Source: Moraxella caviae (GTDB taxonomy: Bacteria; Pseudomonadota; Gammaproteobacteria; Pseudomonadales; Moraxellaceae). Taken from it: a DNA stretch of 64,000 bases. Both the position numbers and the translations under genes were made by a program. The notes beneath the pieces were generated by a model. That model had not been told where the DNA came from. It did no database searches and saw nothing but the letters and a program-made list of their open reading frames with translations. The DNA lies in the NCBI RefSeq assembly GCF_002014985.1, contig NZ_MUXU01000021.1, forward strand, positions 1 to 64,000, in the 5' to 3' direction. How positions within the stretch are numbered: position 1 is the stretch's first letter; the number at the start of each line of letters is the position of its first letter. Shown in pieces: positions 1 to 8,695 of this stretch.

Positions 1-2
1 AT

Positions 3-233
3 TTTAAGCATTTTAGAATAAATCACTCAAAAGAATTTGTTCACAAAAATGATGTTAAAAACCACATCAACGGAATTGAAAACTTTTGGAACCAGTCCAA
101 ACGCATTCTTAGAAAATATAATGGCATTGACAAGAAAAACTTCCATCTTTTTATCAAAGAATGCGAGTTTAGATTTAACTATGGTACACCATCACAAAAG
201 CTAAAAACTTTAAGAAAATGGTGTGGGATTTAG
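3..233 (+). mobile_element. 3' end of IS1595-family (IS1016-like) transposase
   Basis: This is the last 76 codons of a transposase that begins before the window, so it has no start here. The reading frame contains ENFWNQSKRILRKYNGI, followed by an acidic/aromatic stretch (FIKECEFRFNYG), which is the C-terminal signature of the ISXO2-like DDE transposases of IS1595-family elements such as IS1016 of Neisseria and Haemophilus. The stop codon lies directly against the terminal inverted repeat at 234-253. Whether the upstream part is intact cannot be seen. Confidence 0.85.
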
Positions 234-253
234 GGCTAATCTAGTACAGCCCC
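234..253. repeat. Right terminal inverted repeat of the IS element
   Basis: The 20 bases GGCTAATCTAGTACAGCCCC end the insertion sequence. Read inward from the outer end they begin GGGGCTGTACTAGATTAG, the usual tip of IS1595/IS1016-type elements. The bases just outside (ATAAATTT, 254-261) would be the target duplication, but the left end is outside the window so this cannot be confirmed. Confidence 0.8.
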
Positions 254-422
254 ATAAATTTTGCAAAAAATGGCGTAAATTTTCGTAAGAATCACGACAC
301 ATTCACCGCCAAACGCAAAAATTCGCCTTTTGTTTTATCATAAACGTCTTTATTTACGCCTTTATTATGGGTGTTTTTAGCGTTGGTTTTTGACAATTTT
401 AAGCCAACGTAAAAATCCGTCT

Positions 423-638
423 TTAATAATGCGGCGGCTTATCGGCAAGCAAGTCAAACGGTGCAATGTCACTGCCGTCTTTGTTTTTTAAAAATCCGTA
501 CATCAGTTTGAGCTGGTCTTGCAAATCACCAATGGTGCGGTCTTGGCGCGCGACAATGTCATTGAGCGTGTCCACCGTATGCTCAAGGTAGGAAATTTTG
601 GTTTGTAAATCAATGAGTTGCTCGGTAATGTCGGTCAT
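423..638 (-). CDS. slyX: SlyX family protein
   Basis: This is a 71-residue protein, the normal length for SlyX. It is almost entirely a predicted coiled coil with regular leucine/isoleucine heptads (residues about 8-50), and it ends in the family's PPHY C-terminus. SlyX is a small conserved gammaproteobacterial protein without a firmly established biochemical role. The gene stands alone, between the IS end and a gene-free spacer. Confidence 0.85.
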   Translation of the reverse strand: MTDITEQLIDLQTKISYLEHTVDTLNDIVARQDRTIGDLQDQLKLMYGFLKNKDGSDIAPFDLLADKPPHY

Positions 639-1082
639 GGTGTCAGCTTTTAATTTTGATATTGATAATTATTTGAAAAATTTGCTCGATTGAAAAACGT
701 TTGTGGCAGCTTGTCAAATCATGATGGTTTTTTGGCAAAATCCAGTCGTCATTCAAACGCAGTTTTACAGACAAATACAAAAAGTTTGGGCAAAAGTTGC
801 GATAAACCTTGTGATATTTGTTATAATTGGCGGAGTTGCAAGCGTATAATTTGTGTTATTGTAGCAAATTTTTGGGCAGCTTGGCGTGTTTTTGCGTGCG
901 TTTGGCGTGTTTTTCACGGCTTAAAAAATAGTTCACTACACCGCCAAGCAAACATTTTGCCCAAAACCTTACAAAACAAAAACAGTACACCCATTGCAAG
1001 TTATTTTCACCTTTATTTATTATTCAAATTTTAGCCATTGGTCTTTGGCGCATTCGCCACAAACACTCAACACGGAACCATT
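639..1082. other. Gene-free spacer between slyX and uup
   Basis: This 444-base spacer separates divergent slyX and uup. A plus-strand open frame covers part of it, but it has no ribosome-binding site, is rich in Cys, Trp and Asn, and matches no family I know, so I do not call it. An extended -10 promoter candidate is listed at 819-827. Confidence 0.6.
819..827 (+). promoter_or_regulatory. Candidate extended -10 promoter for uup
   Basis: TGTTATAAT is a perfect TGnTATAAT extended -10 element pointing at uup. A poor -35 (TTGCGA, 797-802) lies 19 bp upstream. The resulting leader would be about 250 nt, which is long, so another promoter nearer the gene is possible. Confidence 0.45.
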
Positions 1083-3038
1083 ATGTCGCTTATCACCTTA
1101 AAAAACATTCATTTAGCCTTTGGCGTTGCGCCGATTTTGGACGGTGTGGATTTTAGCTTGGCGGCTGGCGAACGTGTGTGCTTGATTGGGCGCAATGGCG
1201 AAGGCAAATCCACGCTGATGAAGCTGATTGCTGGCACAGCGGTGGCGGATTCTGGCGAAGTGCTGATTGCTGGCAGCACCAAAGTTGCCATGCTCGCCCA
1301 AGACGTACCCAGCGATGACGGCACGCTGCTTGATGTGGTGATGGCAGGCGGCGGCGATACTGCCGAACTTTTGCGCCAGTATTACACCCTGTCTGAGCGC
1401 TGCGGTGCTGGCGATATGGCGGCGTGCGATGACATGGCGGCGCTGCAGCATGAGATTGACGCGCGGCACGGCTGGGGCTTAGAGCGTAAAGCGCGCGCCT
1501 TGCTTGATAACATGGGCTTAGACCCTGAAGCGAAACTTGCCGAGCTGTCTGGCGGCCGTAAGCGTCGTGCGCTCTTGGCTCGTGCGCTGGTGGCCGACCC
1601 TGACGTGCTGCTTTTGGACGAACCGACCAACCATTTAGACGTAGAAAGCATTGACTGGCTGGAAAATTACCTTTTAAATCAAAATCTTAGCTTGCTATTC
1701 ATCACCCACGACAGACAATTTGTGGATAATTTGGCAACGCGCATTGTGGAGCTTGACCGTGGCAAACTCTCAAGCTACGATGTCTCACAAGGCACTGGCG
1801 GCTATGCACGCTACCAAGAATTAAAAGCGCAAGAGCTTGCCGCTGAAGCCAAGGCGTTTGCCGATTTTGATAAAAAACTCGCCCAAGAAGAAGTGTGGAT
1901 TCGCCAAGGCATCAAGGCACGCCGCACTCGCAACGAAGGGCGTGTGCGTGCGCTTAAGGCACTGCGTGAAGAGCGCAAGGCGCGCCGTGATGTGGTGGGC
2001 AATGTGTCGCTCACCCAGCAAGCGGCTGAAAAATCTGGGAAAATTGTCTGTGAAGTCAATCACTTGACACTAAAATACGCAGGCAAAACGCTGGTGAAAG
2101 ATTTTTCTACGCTGCTGCTGCGTGGCGATAAAGTTGGCATCATTGGGCAAAATGGCGTGGGCAAGACCACCTTGATTCGCACCATTTTGGGGCTGGACGA
2201 TGGCGCAAAAACGGACGGTACGGTGCGCCTTGGCACGTCCATCAATGTGGCGTTTTTTGATCAGCTCAAAGATCAGCTGGACGGTGAAAAATCGGTGGCG
2301 GATAACGTCTCTGAAGGCTCGGACTATGTGGAAGTCAATGGCCGCAAAACGCACATTTTGGGCTATTTACAAGATTTTTTATTCACGCCAAACCGCGCTC
2401 GCACGCCCATCAAGGCGCTTTCTGGCGGTGAAAAGGCGCGCGTACTTTTGGCAAGATTGCTGCTGCAGCCTGCCAACGTGCTGGTGCTGGACGAACCGAC
2501 CAACGACCTTGATATGGCAACGCTTGAGCTGTTAGAAGAATATGTGGTGAATTTTGATGGCACGGTGCTACTCATCAGCCACGACCGCACCTTTATGGAT
2601 AACGTGGTTACGCAAACGTGGGTGTTTGACACCGATAAAAACGGCGATGGCGTGGTGCAAGAATATGTGGGCGGCTATCAAGATTACTTGGTGCAAAAAT
2701 CTCGCCAAACGCCTGCGCCCAAGCCCAAAGCTGAAAAAACCGAAAAAGCGGACAAAGCGCAAAAAGCGGACGACACCAAAAATGCCACAAACGATAAACC
2801 AAAACCTGAAAAACGCAAACTTTCTTATAAAGAACAACGTGAACTAGAAGCCTTGCCTGACGAAATCAGCGCCCTAGAAACCGAGCAAGCCGAGCTGAGT
2901 GAAGCCTTGGCGGACGGTTCGCTGTTTGTCAGTGATTTGGCGCTTGCCACCCAGCACAGCGAACGCCTAGCGCAGATTGACGAGCTGCTGCTTGAAAAGC
3001 TGGAGCGTTGGGATTGGCTAGAAAGCCAAGGGAAGTGA
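1083..3038 (+). CDS. uup: ABC-F ATPase Uup
   Basis: This is a soluble ABC-F protein of 651 residues, with two ABC ATPase domains, no membrane segments and a charged C-terminal coiled coil. The first domain shows Walker A GRNGEGKST, signature LSGGRKRR and Walker B LLLDEPTNHLD. The second shows GQNGVGKTT, LSGGEKAR and LVLDEPTNDLD. After a Lys/Ala-rich linker, the last 80 or so residues begin SYKEQRELEALP, which is typical of Uup rather than EttA, YbiT or YheS. ABC-F factors act at the ribosome, and Uup has also been tied to DNA stability. I chose ATG 1083 (after CGGAACC) over an in-frame TTG at 1038. Confidence 0.92.
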   Translation: MSLITLKNIHLAFGVAPILDGVDFSLAAGERVCLIGRNGEGKSTLMKLIAGTAVADSGEVLIAGSTKVAMLAQDVPSDDGTLLDVVMAGGGDTAELLRQYYTLSERCGAGDMAACDDMAALQHEIDARHGWGLERKARALLDNMGLDPEAKLAELSGGRKRRALLARALVADPDVLLLDEPTNHLDVESIDWLENYLLNQNLSLLFITHDRQFVDNLATRIVELDRGKLSSYDVSQGTGGYARYQELKAQELAAEAKAFADFDKKLAQEEVWIRQGIKARRTRNEGRVRALKALREERKARRDVVGNVSLTQQAAEKSGKIVCEVNHLTLKYAGKTLVKDFSTLLLRGDKVGIIGQNGVGKTTLIRTILGLDDGAKTDGTVRLGTSINVAFFDQLKDQLDGEKSVADNVSEGSDYVEVNGRKTHILGYLQDFLFTPNRARTPIKALSGGEKARVLLARLLLQPANVLVLDEPTNDLDMATLELLEEYVVNFDGTVLLISHDRTFMDNVVTQTWVFDTDKNGDGVVQEYVGGYQDYLVQKSRQTPAPKPKAEKTEKADKAQKADDTKNATNDKPKPEKRKLSYKEQRELEALPDEISALETEQAELSEALADGSLFVSDLALATQHSERLAQIDELLLEKLERWDWLESQGK

Positions 3039-3064
3039 TTTTAATTTTTACAACAAACCATCTT

Positions 3065-4147
3065 ATGACAAAAAATTCCTGCTGCGGTGGTGATTGCGCC
3101 ACCCAAAATACCCAAAATCCACACCCTGCCAATGCGCAAAAAGTGGACATCAAAGCCATGCCAGACTTGAGTGCCACGCACAAGCAAACCGAGCTTGCGG
3201 ATAAAAAGCCTTTTGAATGGCGGTTTTTGCACCCACGCTTTTGGGGGATTTGGCTGGGCATGGCGCTGATTTTGCCGTTGATGTTTTTGCCGCTGCGTGC
3301 GCAATTTGCCATCGGACGACAAATCGGCAAACTTGCCTATCGCCTTGCCAAAACTCGTGTGTCGGACACGCTCACCAACTTACGCCTTGCCTTTCCTGAC
3401 AAAAGCGATGATGAGCGTGTGCTGATTGCCAAGCAAGTTTTCGTCAATCAAGGCGTGGGTATTTTTGAGACGCTGTGCGCATGGTTTCGCCCCAATGTGT
3501 ATAAGCGCACCTTCAGCATTTCAGGACTGCAACACCTGATTAACGCCCAAAAAGACGGTAAAGCGGTGATTTTGCTGGGCGGTCATTACACCACGCTGGA
3601 CTTGGGCGGCAGACTGTGTACGCAATTTTTCGCCGCTGACTGCGTGTACCGTGTGCAAAATAATCCGCTTTTGGAGTGGTTCATTTATAACGGCAGACGG
3701 CATATTTTTGATGCGCAAATCCCCAATCGTGATATGAAAAAACTCATCACACGCATTAAAGGCGGCAAAGTGGTGTGGTACAGCCCAGATCAAGATTTTG
3801 GGCTGGAGCATGGCGTGATGGCGCCGTTTTTTGGCGTGCCTGCTGCTACCATCACCGCTCAGCGCCGCCTTGCCAAATTGGGCGATAAAACCAATCCGCC
3901 TGCCATCATCGTCATGCACCTAGAACGCCAAACGCCTGACCACATCTTAAAAGGCAAGCGTCCGCATTATCACATTCATTTATCGCCTGCGCTGGATAAT
4001 TACCCCAGCGATGACGAAGTGGCGGACGCAACTCGCATCAACGCCATGTTTGAAGCGAATATTCGCCAAAACATTGCGCAGTGGATGTGGTTTCACCGCC
4101 GTTTTAAAACGCAAGCGGACGGCACACAATATTATTCTAAACGATAA
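3065..4147 (+). CDS. lpxL: Lipid A biosynthesis acyltransferase (LpxL/HtrB family)
   Basis: This 360-residue inner-membrane enzyme should transfer a secondary acyl chain to the lipid A precursor. A membrane anchor (about residues 58-75, IWLGMALILPLMFLPL) precedes the acyltransferase core, which has the HX4D catalytic motif as HYTTLD. Downstream are the family blocks WYSPDQDFG and FFGVPAAT. The gene follows uup by 26 bases and is probably cotranscribed. ATG 3065 is preferred to an in-frame codon at 3008 inside uup. The roughly 55-residue N-terminus before the anchor is unusual, being hydrophilic and starting with a CCGGDC cluster. LpxL versus LpxM cannot be separated by eye. Confidence 0.82.
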   Translation: MTKNSCCGGDCATQNTQNPHPANAQKVDIKAMPDLSATHKQTELADKKPFEWRFLHPRFWGIWLGMALILPLMFLPLRAQFAIGRQIGKLAYRLAKTRVSDTLTNLRLAFPDKSDDERVLIAKQVFVNQGVGIFETLCAWFRPNVYKRTFSISGLQHLINAQKDGKAVILLGGHYTTLDLGGRLCTQFFAADCVYRVQNNPLLEWFIYNGRRHIFDAQIPNRDMKKLITRIKGGKVVWYSPDQDFGLEHGVMAPFFGVPAATITAQRRLAKLGDKTNPPAIIVMHLERQTPDHILKGKRPHYHIHLSPALDNYPSDDEVADATRINAMFEANIRQNIAQWMWFHRRFKTQADGTQYYSKR

Positions 4148-4236
4148 GTTGGTTGAGTTTGCTTGATTATCAATGAGTGATTTAATTATCAATGAACAAT
4201 AAACCACAACTTACAAACCCAATCAGCAAACCACAA

Positions 4237-4270
4237 AAAACCACCCGAAATTAAAATCTTGGGTGGTTTT
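4237..4270. terminator. Bidirectional terminator between lpxL and leuB
   Basis: The inverted repeat AAAACCACCC/GGGTGGTTTT has a 14-nt loop and is T-rich on both exits. It serves the convergent lpxL (+) and leuB (-) transcripts. Confidence 0.8.
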
Positions 4271-4289
4271 GTTTTGGCTTATCAATAAA

Positions 4290-5360
4290 TCAAAGCGCAG
4301 CCACGACCGCCTTGCCCATTTCGCTGCATGACACCAAAGTCGCACCATCTTGGTAAATGTCTGCCGTGCGATAACCGTCCGACAGCACTTTTTGTACCGC
4401 ACGCTCAATCTGTACTGCACGCGCTTCATCGCCTAGGCTGTAGCGCACCAGCATCGCCAAAGACAAAATGGTCGCCAAAGGATTCGCCTTATTTTGCCCT
4501 GCAATGTCAGGCGCTGAACCGTGGCTTGGCTCGTACAAGCCCTTGCCCGTCTCGTTCAGGCTTGCTGATGGCAACATACCGATAGAGCCCGTCAGCATAC
4601 TTGCTTGGTCGGACAAAATATCGCCAAAAATATTACCTGTGGCAATCACGTCAAACTGCTTGGGCGCACGCACCAGCTGCATGGCAGCATTATCCACATA
4701 CATGTGGCTAAGCTCAACATCTGGATAATCTTTGGCAACTTCACTAAAAATCTCTTTCCAAAGCTCAGTGGCTTCCAGCACGTTTGCCTTATCCACGCTG
4801 CACAGTTTTTTACCACGTTTTTGCGCCGCTTCAAACGACACCTTGGCAATGCGGCGAATCTCACTTTCGCTATAACGCATGGTGTTAAAGCCTTCACGCT
4901 CGCCATTGTCAAGCGTGCGAATACCGCGCGGCTCACCAAAATAAATATCGCCCGTCAGCTCACGCACAATCAAAATATCAAGCCCTGCCACCACGTCTGC
5001 TTTGAGCGTAGACGCATGGGCAAGCTCATCGTACAAAATCGCAGGGCGTAAATTGGCGAACAAATTCAAATCCTTACGAATTGCCAAAAGCCCACGCTCA
5101 GGGCGCAAATGACGCTCCAAAGTATCGTACTGCGGCGAACCCACCGCCCCAAGCAATACTGCGTCTGCCTTTTGGCAAACAGCTTGGGTCTCGGCAGGAT
5201 ACGGCTCACCGTATTTATCATAAGCCGAGCCACCCAAATAGGCGTATTCATACGATGCGTCCAAGCCCTGCTCGATGAGCTTATCTAAAACTTTAACGGC
5301 TTCGGCAATAATCTCAGGGCCGATACCGTCCCCTTCTAGGATTGCGATGTGTTTGGTCAT
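4290..5360 (-). CDS. leuB: 3-isopropylmalate dehydrogenase
   Basis: LeuB oxidatively decarboxylates (2R,3S)-3-isopropylmalate with NAD+ to 2-oxoisocaproate, the third step of leucine synthesis, in the cytosol. The 356-residue protein has the N-terminal [11 protein letters not shown] motif, the substrate-binding arginines in [14 protein letters not shown], the catalytic region [12 protein letters not shown], and the metal/NAD site [22 protein letters not shown] and GSAPDIAG. Its length is normal. ATG 5360 is preceded by AAGGAA at good spacing, so the frame's upstream start is ignored. It is the last gene of the leuC-TA-leuD-leuB run and is followed by a terminator. Confidence 0.96.
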   Translation of the reverse strand: MTKHIAILEGDGIGPEIIAEAVKVLDKLIEQGLDASYEYAYLGGSAYDKYGEPYPAETQAVCQKADAVLLGAVGSPQYDTLERHLRPERGLLAIRKDLNLFANLRPAILYDELAHASTLKADVVAGLDILIVRELTGDIYFGEPRGIRTLDNGEREGFNTMRYSESEIRRIAKVSFEAAQKRGKKLCSVDKANVLEATELWKEIFSEVAKDYPDVELSHMYVDNAAMQLVRAPKQFDVIATGNIFGDILSDQASMLTGSIGMLPSASLNETGKGLYEPSHGSAPDIAGQNKANPLATILSLAMLVRYSLGDEARAVQIERAVQKVLSDGYRTADIYQDGATLVSCSEMGKAVVAAL

Positions 5361-5402
5361 GTCAAATTTCCTTTTTAAAATCAAATGATTATAAATTCAC
5401 CA

Positions 5403-6053
5403 TTAAGCGTTTAACTCTTGAAATACCCAAGGTCTCGCCGCTTTTGCTTTTTCTTCAAACGCACGGATGTCGTCAGCGTTTTGTAAAGTCAAACCAATGT
5501 CGTCCAAGCCATTTAGCAGGCAGTGCTTGCGAAATGCGTCAATTTCAAAGGCGTATTCTTTACCAGTTGGTGAGATGACTTTTTGGTTTGCCAAATCAAT
5601 GGTCAGCTGATAGCCTTCGTTGGCAAAGCATTCTTGGAACAATTCATCAACATCGCCTTCGGATAAAACCACAGGCAGCATGCCGTTTTTAAAGCAGTTG
5701 TTATAAAAAATATCAGCAAAACTGGGCGCAATCACCGTTCTTAGCCCAAATTCATTCAACGCCCACGGCGCGTGTTCACGGCTAGACCCACAGCCAAAAT
5801 TAGCACGCGCCAGCAAAATGCTCGCCCCAGCATAGCGCTCTTGGTTTAGCACAAAATCAGGGTTTTTTGGGCGTTTACTGATGTCTTGCCCCAAATAACC
5901 TTCGTCCAAATAGCGCAATTCGTCAAACAAATTATCGCCAAAGCCTGTGCGTTTAATGGATTTTAAAAACTGCTTAGGGATAATCAAATCGGTGTCTACG
6001 TTAGCACGGTCAAGCGGCGCAACGATGCCAGTTTCGGTGGTGTAGGTTTTCAT
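5403..6053 (-). CDS. leuD: 3-isopropylmalate dehydratase small subunit
   Basis: LeuD is the small (swivel-domain) subunit of isopropylmalate isomerase, which partners LeuC to turn 2- into 3-isopropylmalate. The 216-residue protein starts [22 protein letters not shown] and contains the family blocks [15 protein letters not shown] and [22 protein letters not shown] ribosome site precedes ATG 6053. The leuB start lies 42 bases downstream. Only 14 bases separate it from the upstream PIN-domain toxin gene, so leuD translation probably depends on a transcript that also carries the toxin-antitoxin genes. Confidence 0.96.
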   Translation of the reverse strand: MKTYTTETGIVAPLDRANVDTDLIIPKQFLKSIKRTGFGDNLFDELRYLDEGYLGQDISKRPKNPDFVLNQERYAGASILLARANFGCGSSREHAPWALNEFGLRTVIAPSFADIFYNNCFKNGMLPVVLSEGDVDELFQECFANEGYQLTIDLANQKVISPTGKEYAFEIDAFRKHCLLNGLDDIGLTLQNADDIRAFEEKAKAARPWVFQELNA

Positions 6054-6067
6054 GAGAGTTCCTTGGT

Positions 6068-6487
6068 TTAATTTTCTTTAAAAGGGTTTAAAATACGAAT
6101 GCCTTGAATGATTTGTCCGTGTGTCAAATCTTCAGAATACATGATTTTGCAATCAGCTCTAACTCCTGCGACAATCATCAAAGCATCCCACAATCTTAAT
6201 TTATGATGAATGCTAACTCGGATGCCTTGTTCAATCAGCGAAACATCAGTTAATACTGTTGGTAGCTGACTAAATTTAGCAACCATGCCTTGCATATCAA
6301 CAGGGTCCAGTTTTAGCTTATGAGTTGTAACGTTATAAAACTCTTGCAAAACTTGCGTAGAAATCACCAATTGATGGTTGGCTTGCAAACCTGCAATTAA
6401 GTCCAAGGCGATTTGGCGCTTTTGTGCAAAACGCCCATCAACTGTATAAACCAAAATATTAGTATCAATAAACGCCTTATCGCTCAT
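6068..6487 (-). CDS. PIN-domain ribonuclease toxin (VapC-like)
   Basis: This protein of about 139 residues has the PIN-domain acidic residues in order: Asp in [10 protein letters not shown] near the N-terminus, Glu in LQEFYNVT, Asp in LRLWDALMI and Asp in SEDLTHG near the C-terminus. Such proteins are usually Mg-dependent RNases acting as toxins of type II toxin-antitoxin systems. ATG 6487 gives the usual VapC N-terminus and overlaps the end of the upstream gene by 11 bases, the typical coupling of these pairs. The frame also allows a start 30 bases earlier. The RNA target cannot be inferred. The gene sits inside the leuC-leuD-leuB run. Confidence 0.85.
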   Translation of the reverse strand: MSDKAFIDTNILVYTVDGRFAQKRQIALDLIAGLQANHQLVISTQVLQEFYNVTTHKLKLDPVDMQGMVAKFSQLPTVLTDVSLIEQGIRVSIHHKLRLWDALMIVAGVRADCKIMYSEDLTHGQIIQGIRILNPFKEN

Positions 6488-6851
6488 AAAGCTCATCTCT
6501 TGTCCAGCCACGCTCATCTAATGGCAAATCAGCCGCAATTGATTTTGATGCCTTATCGCTCATTTTCATGATGGCGTTTAGCCAATCTTCATCGGTCCTA
6601 TCTTCGCTGACAGACAAATAATCCAGTGAATTATATACATCAATGTCTTTTTGTAGCAACAAATCACTAGGAGAATCTTGGGTGCTTTGTGACAGTTCGT
6701 CAGAATTTTCACCATTTGTCCAGCGGGCAAATGACGGCATGACATTTAATGAATTCTCCAAAACTTTAACATCATTTTTAGGCAAACTTACCAAAAAATT
6801 GATAAGTTTTGCCAAGTGATTTTCATGGATAGATAATGTGATGGTTTGCAT
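6477..6851 (-). CDS. Putative antitoxin of the PIN-domain pair
   Basis: This 124-residue protein immediately precedes and overlaps the PIN toxin. Its N-terminus (MQTITLSIHENHLAKLINFL) looks like a short beta strand plus helix, as in the small DNA-binding parts of type II antitoxins. Its C-terminus ends in [13 protein letters not shown], the kind of Trp-Thr-Arg-Asp/Glu-Glu-Leu tail seen in antitoxins partnered with PIN toxins. The middle is acidic and Ser-rich, probably disordered. An AAAGGA ribosome site precedes ATG 6851. The role is inferred mainly from position and overlap; the exact family is not recognised. Confidence 0.68.
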   Translation of the reverse strand: MQTITLSIHENHLAKLINFLVSLPKNDVKVLENSLNVMPSFARWTNGENSDELSQSTQDSPSDLLLQKDIDVYNSLDYLSVSEDRTDEDWLNAIMKMSDKASKSIAADLPLDERGWTRDELYER

Positions 6852-6933
6852 AATTTATCCTTTGTGTCAAAAAACGACCATAAGCCGCAAAATTCACCAG
6901 TCAGTCAAGCAGCCAACAATCTAAGACTGCAAA

Positions 6934-8352
6934 TCAAAACGTCCGTACGTCCACAAATCGCCCTGCAATCGCTGCCGCTGCTGCCATCGCTGGCGACACA
7001 AGGTGTGTGCGTCCGCCATTGCCTTGGCGACCTTCAAAGTTGCGGTTTGACGTACTGGCACAATGCTCGCCTGCTTGCAGTTTATCGGCATTCATCGCAA
7101 GACACATTGAGCAGCCCGGCTCACGCCATTCAAAGCCTGCGTCCGTGAAAATTTTATCAAGCCCTTCATCTTCGGCTTGCTTTTTCACCAGTCCAGAGCC
7201 TGCCACTACCATCGCTTGCTTGATGCTATTCGCCACTTTTTTACCCTTGACCACGTCTGCCGCCGCACGAATGTCTTCAATGCGTGAGTTGGTGCAAGAG
7301 CCGATAAACACACGGTCAAGCACGATGTCAGAAAGCGCCTGCCCTGCTGTCAGCCCCATGTATTCATAAGCGCGCGTCCAGTCATTTTTTTGTACGTCGT
7401 CTTTTGCCATGTCAAGCGTTGGTACATTTTGGCTGATACCCACCACCATTTCAGGCGACGTTCCCCACGACACTTGCGGCTCAATCTCTTCGCCTTGCAA
7501 GACCACCACGGTGTCAAACTTAGCATCGTCATCAGAGCGCAAAGTGTTCCAATACGCCACTGCACGCTCCCAGTTCTCGCCAGTTGGTGCATAAGGGCGA
7601 CCCTTGACATATTCAATGGTCTTATCGTCTACCGCCACAAGACCAACGCGCGCACCGCCTTCAATCGCCATGTTGCACACCGTCATGCGCCCTTCAATAG
7701 ACATATCACGGAATACTTGCCCGCCAAATTCAATGGCATAACCCGTGCCACCTGCCGTGCCAATTTTACCGATGATGGCAAGCACCACATCTTTTGGTGT
7801 TACGCCTTTGCCAAGTTTACCGTCCACACGCACCAGCATATTTTTCATTTTCTTGGCAACCAAACACTGCGTGGCAAGCACATGCTCCACTTCAGACGTG
7901 CCAATGCCATGCGCCAGACAGCCAAGCGCACCATGCGTTGCCGTATGACTGTCGCCGCACACCACCGTCATACCCGGCAAAGTCAAGCCTTGCTCAGGGC
8001 CAACGACGTGAACAATGCCTTGGCGAATATCGTTAATGCCAAACTTGGCGATATTAAAGGTGTTGCAGTTGTCATCAAGCGTCTGCACCTGAATGCGAGA
8101 CGTGTTATCACTGATACCGCTGATGCCTTGCGAGCGTTCGGCTGTCGATGTAGGAACGTTATGGTCAGGCGTGGCGATGTTTGCCGACAAACGCCAAGGC
8201 TTGCGGTTCGCCAGCGTCAAGCCTTCAAACGCCTGCGGACTGGTTACTTCGTGCAAAAGCTGACGGTCAATATAAATCAGCGCCGAACCGTCATCACGCT
8301 GCTTAACCAAATGATCGTCCCAAAGTTTGTCATAAAGGGTTTTGCCTGCCAT
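6934..8352 (-). CDS. leuC: 3-isopropylmalate dehydratase large subunit
   Basis: LeuC is the [4Fe-4S] aconitase-family subunit of isopropylmalate isomerase. The 472-residue protein has the cluster ligands as one Cys in [18 protein letters not shown] and two in [10 protein letters not shown], plus [13 protein letters not shown] and the C-terminal [20 protein letters not shown] block. ATG 8352 is preferred (GGAG seven bases upstream) to an in-frame start at 8382. Normally leuD follows immediately. Here the toxin-antitoxin pair is interposed, beginning 82 bases downstream. The 343-base leader region suggests its own promoter, separate from leuA. Confidence 0.96.
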   Translation of the reverse strand: MAGKTLYDKLWDDHLVKQRDDGSALIYIDRQLLHEVTSPQAFEGLTLANRKPWRLSANIATPDHNVPTSTAERSQGISGISDNTSRIQVQTLDDNCNTFNIAKFGINDIRQGIVHVVGPEQGLTLPGMTVVCGDSHTATHGALGCLAHGIGTSEVEHVLATQCLVAKKMKNMLVRVDGKLGKGVTPKDVVLAIIGKIGTAGGTGYAIEFGGQVFRDMSIEGRMTVCNMAIEGGARVGLVAVDDKTIEYVKGRPYAPTGENWERAVAYWNTLRSDDDAKFDTVVVLQGEEIEPQVSWGTSPEMVVGISQNVPTLDMAKDDVQKNDWTRAYEYMGLTAGQALSDIVLDRVFIGSCTNSRIEDIRAAADVVKGKKVANSIKQAMVVAGSGLVKKQAEDEGLDKIFTDAGFEWREPGCSMCLAMNADKLQAGEHCASTSNRNFEGRQGNGGRTHLVSPAMAAAAAIAGRFVDVRTF

Positions 8353-8695
8353 TTTATGCTCCAAAGTTAAATTTTTAGTCAAATTTTAATGCTTTTCATC
8401 TCAAACGCTGCTTGATGTGCGCCAATCAATCATCGCACCACTGGCTTAGTGTTGAGTTTATATTTCAATATTGATGATTGCCAGTATACCACAGCTTGCC
8501 CAAAAAACTGATGGAAATCTTTTTATACAAAACATTCCAAAATGTTTTATAAAATTTATTAAGACAAACTATTTATTATAAAATCAACTGCGATTTTTGT
8601 CTTTATTTTGGCTACTCACCGCACAATCTCATCGCAACTTCAAACCCTAAAGAAAACACCCCAATCGGGGCATTTTCTTATTTGGTTTATGACAA
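8353..8695. other. Spacer between leuA and leuC
   Basis: It contains the leuA terminator at 8652-8678 and an AT-rich stretch (8500-8590) likely to hold the leuC promoter on the minus strand. I found no leader peptide rich in Leu codons and no coding frame worth calling. Confidence 0.5.
8652..8678 (-). terminator. leuA terminator
   Basis: On the minus strand GAAAATGCCCC/GGGGTGTTTTC forms an 11-pair stem (two G-U pairs) with a 5-nt AATC-containing loop, followed by a T-rich run. It lies 18 bases after the leuA stop, so leuA and leuC are probably separate transcripts. Confidence 0.65.

Noticed and set aside
690..1034. 114-codon open frame upstream of uup
   Set aside because: It has no ribosome-binding site, a Cys/Trp/Asn-rich composition unlike a folded protein, and it overlaps the likely uup promoter.
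7390..8370. Long (326-codon) open frame antisense to leuC
   Set aside because: It lies entirely opposite leuC, is Arg/His-rich and results from codon bias of leuC. Similar antisense frames occur opposite leuA, glnE and rlmKL.
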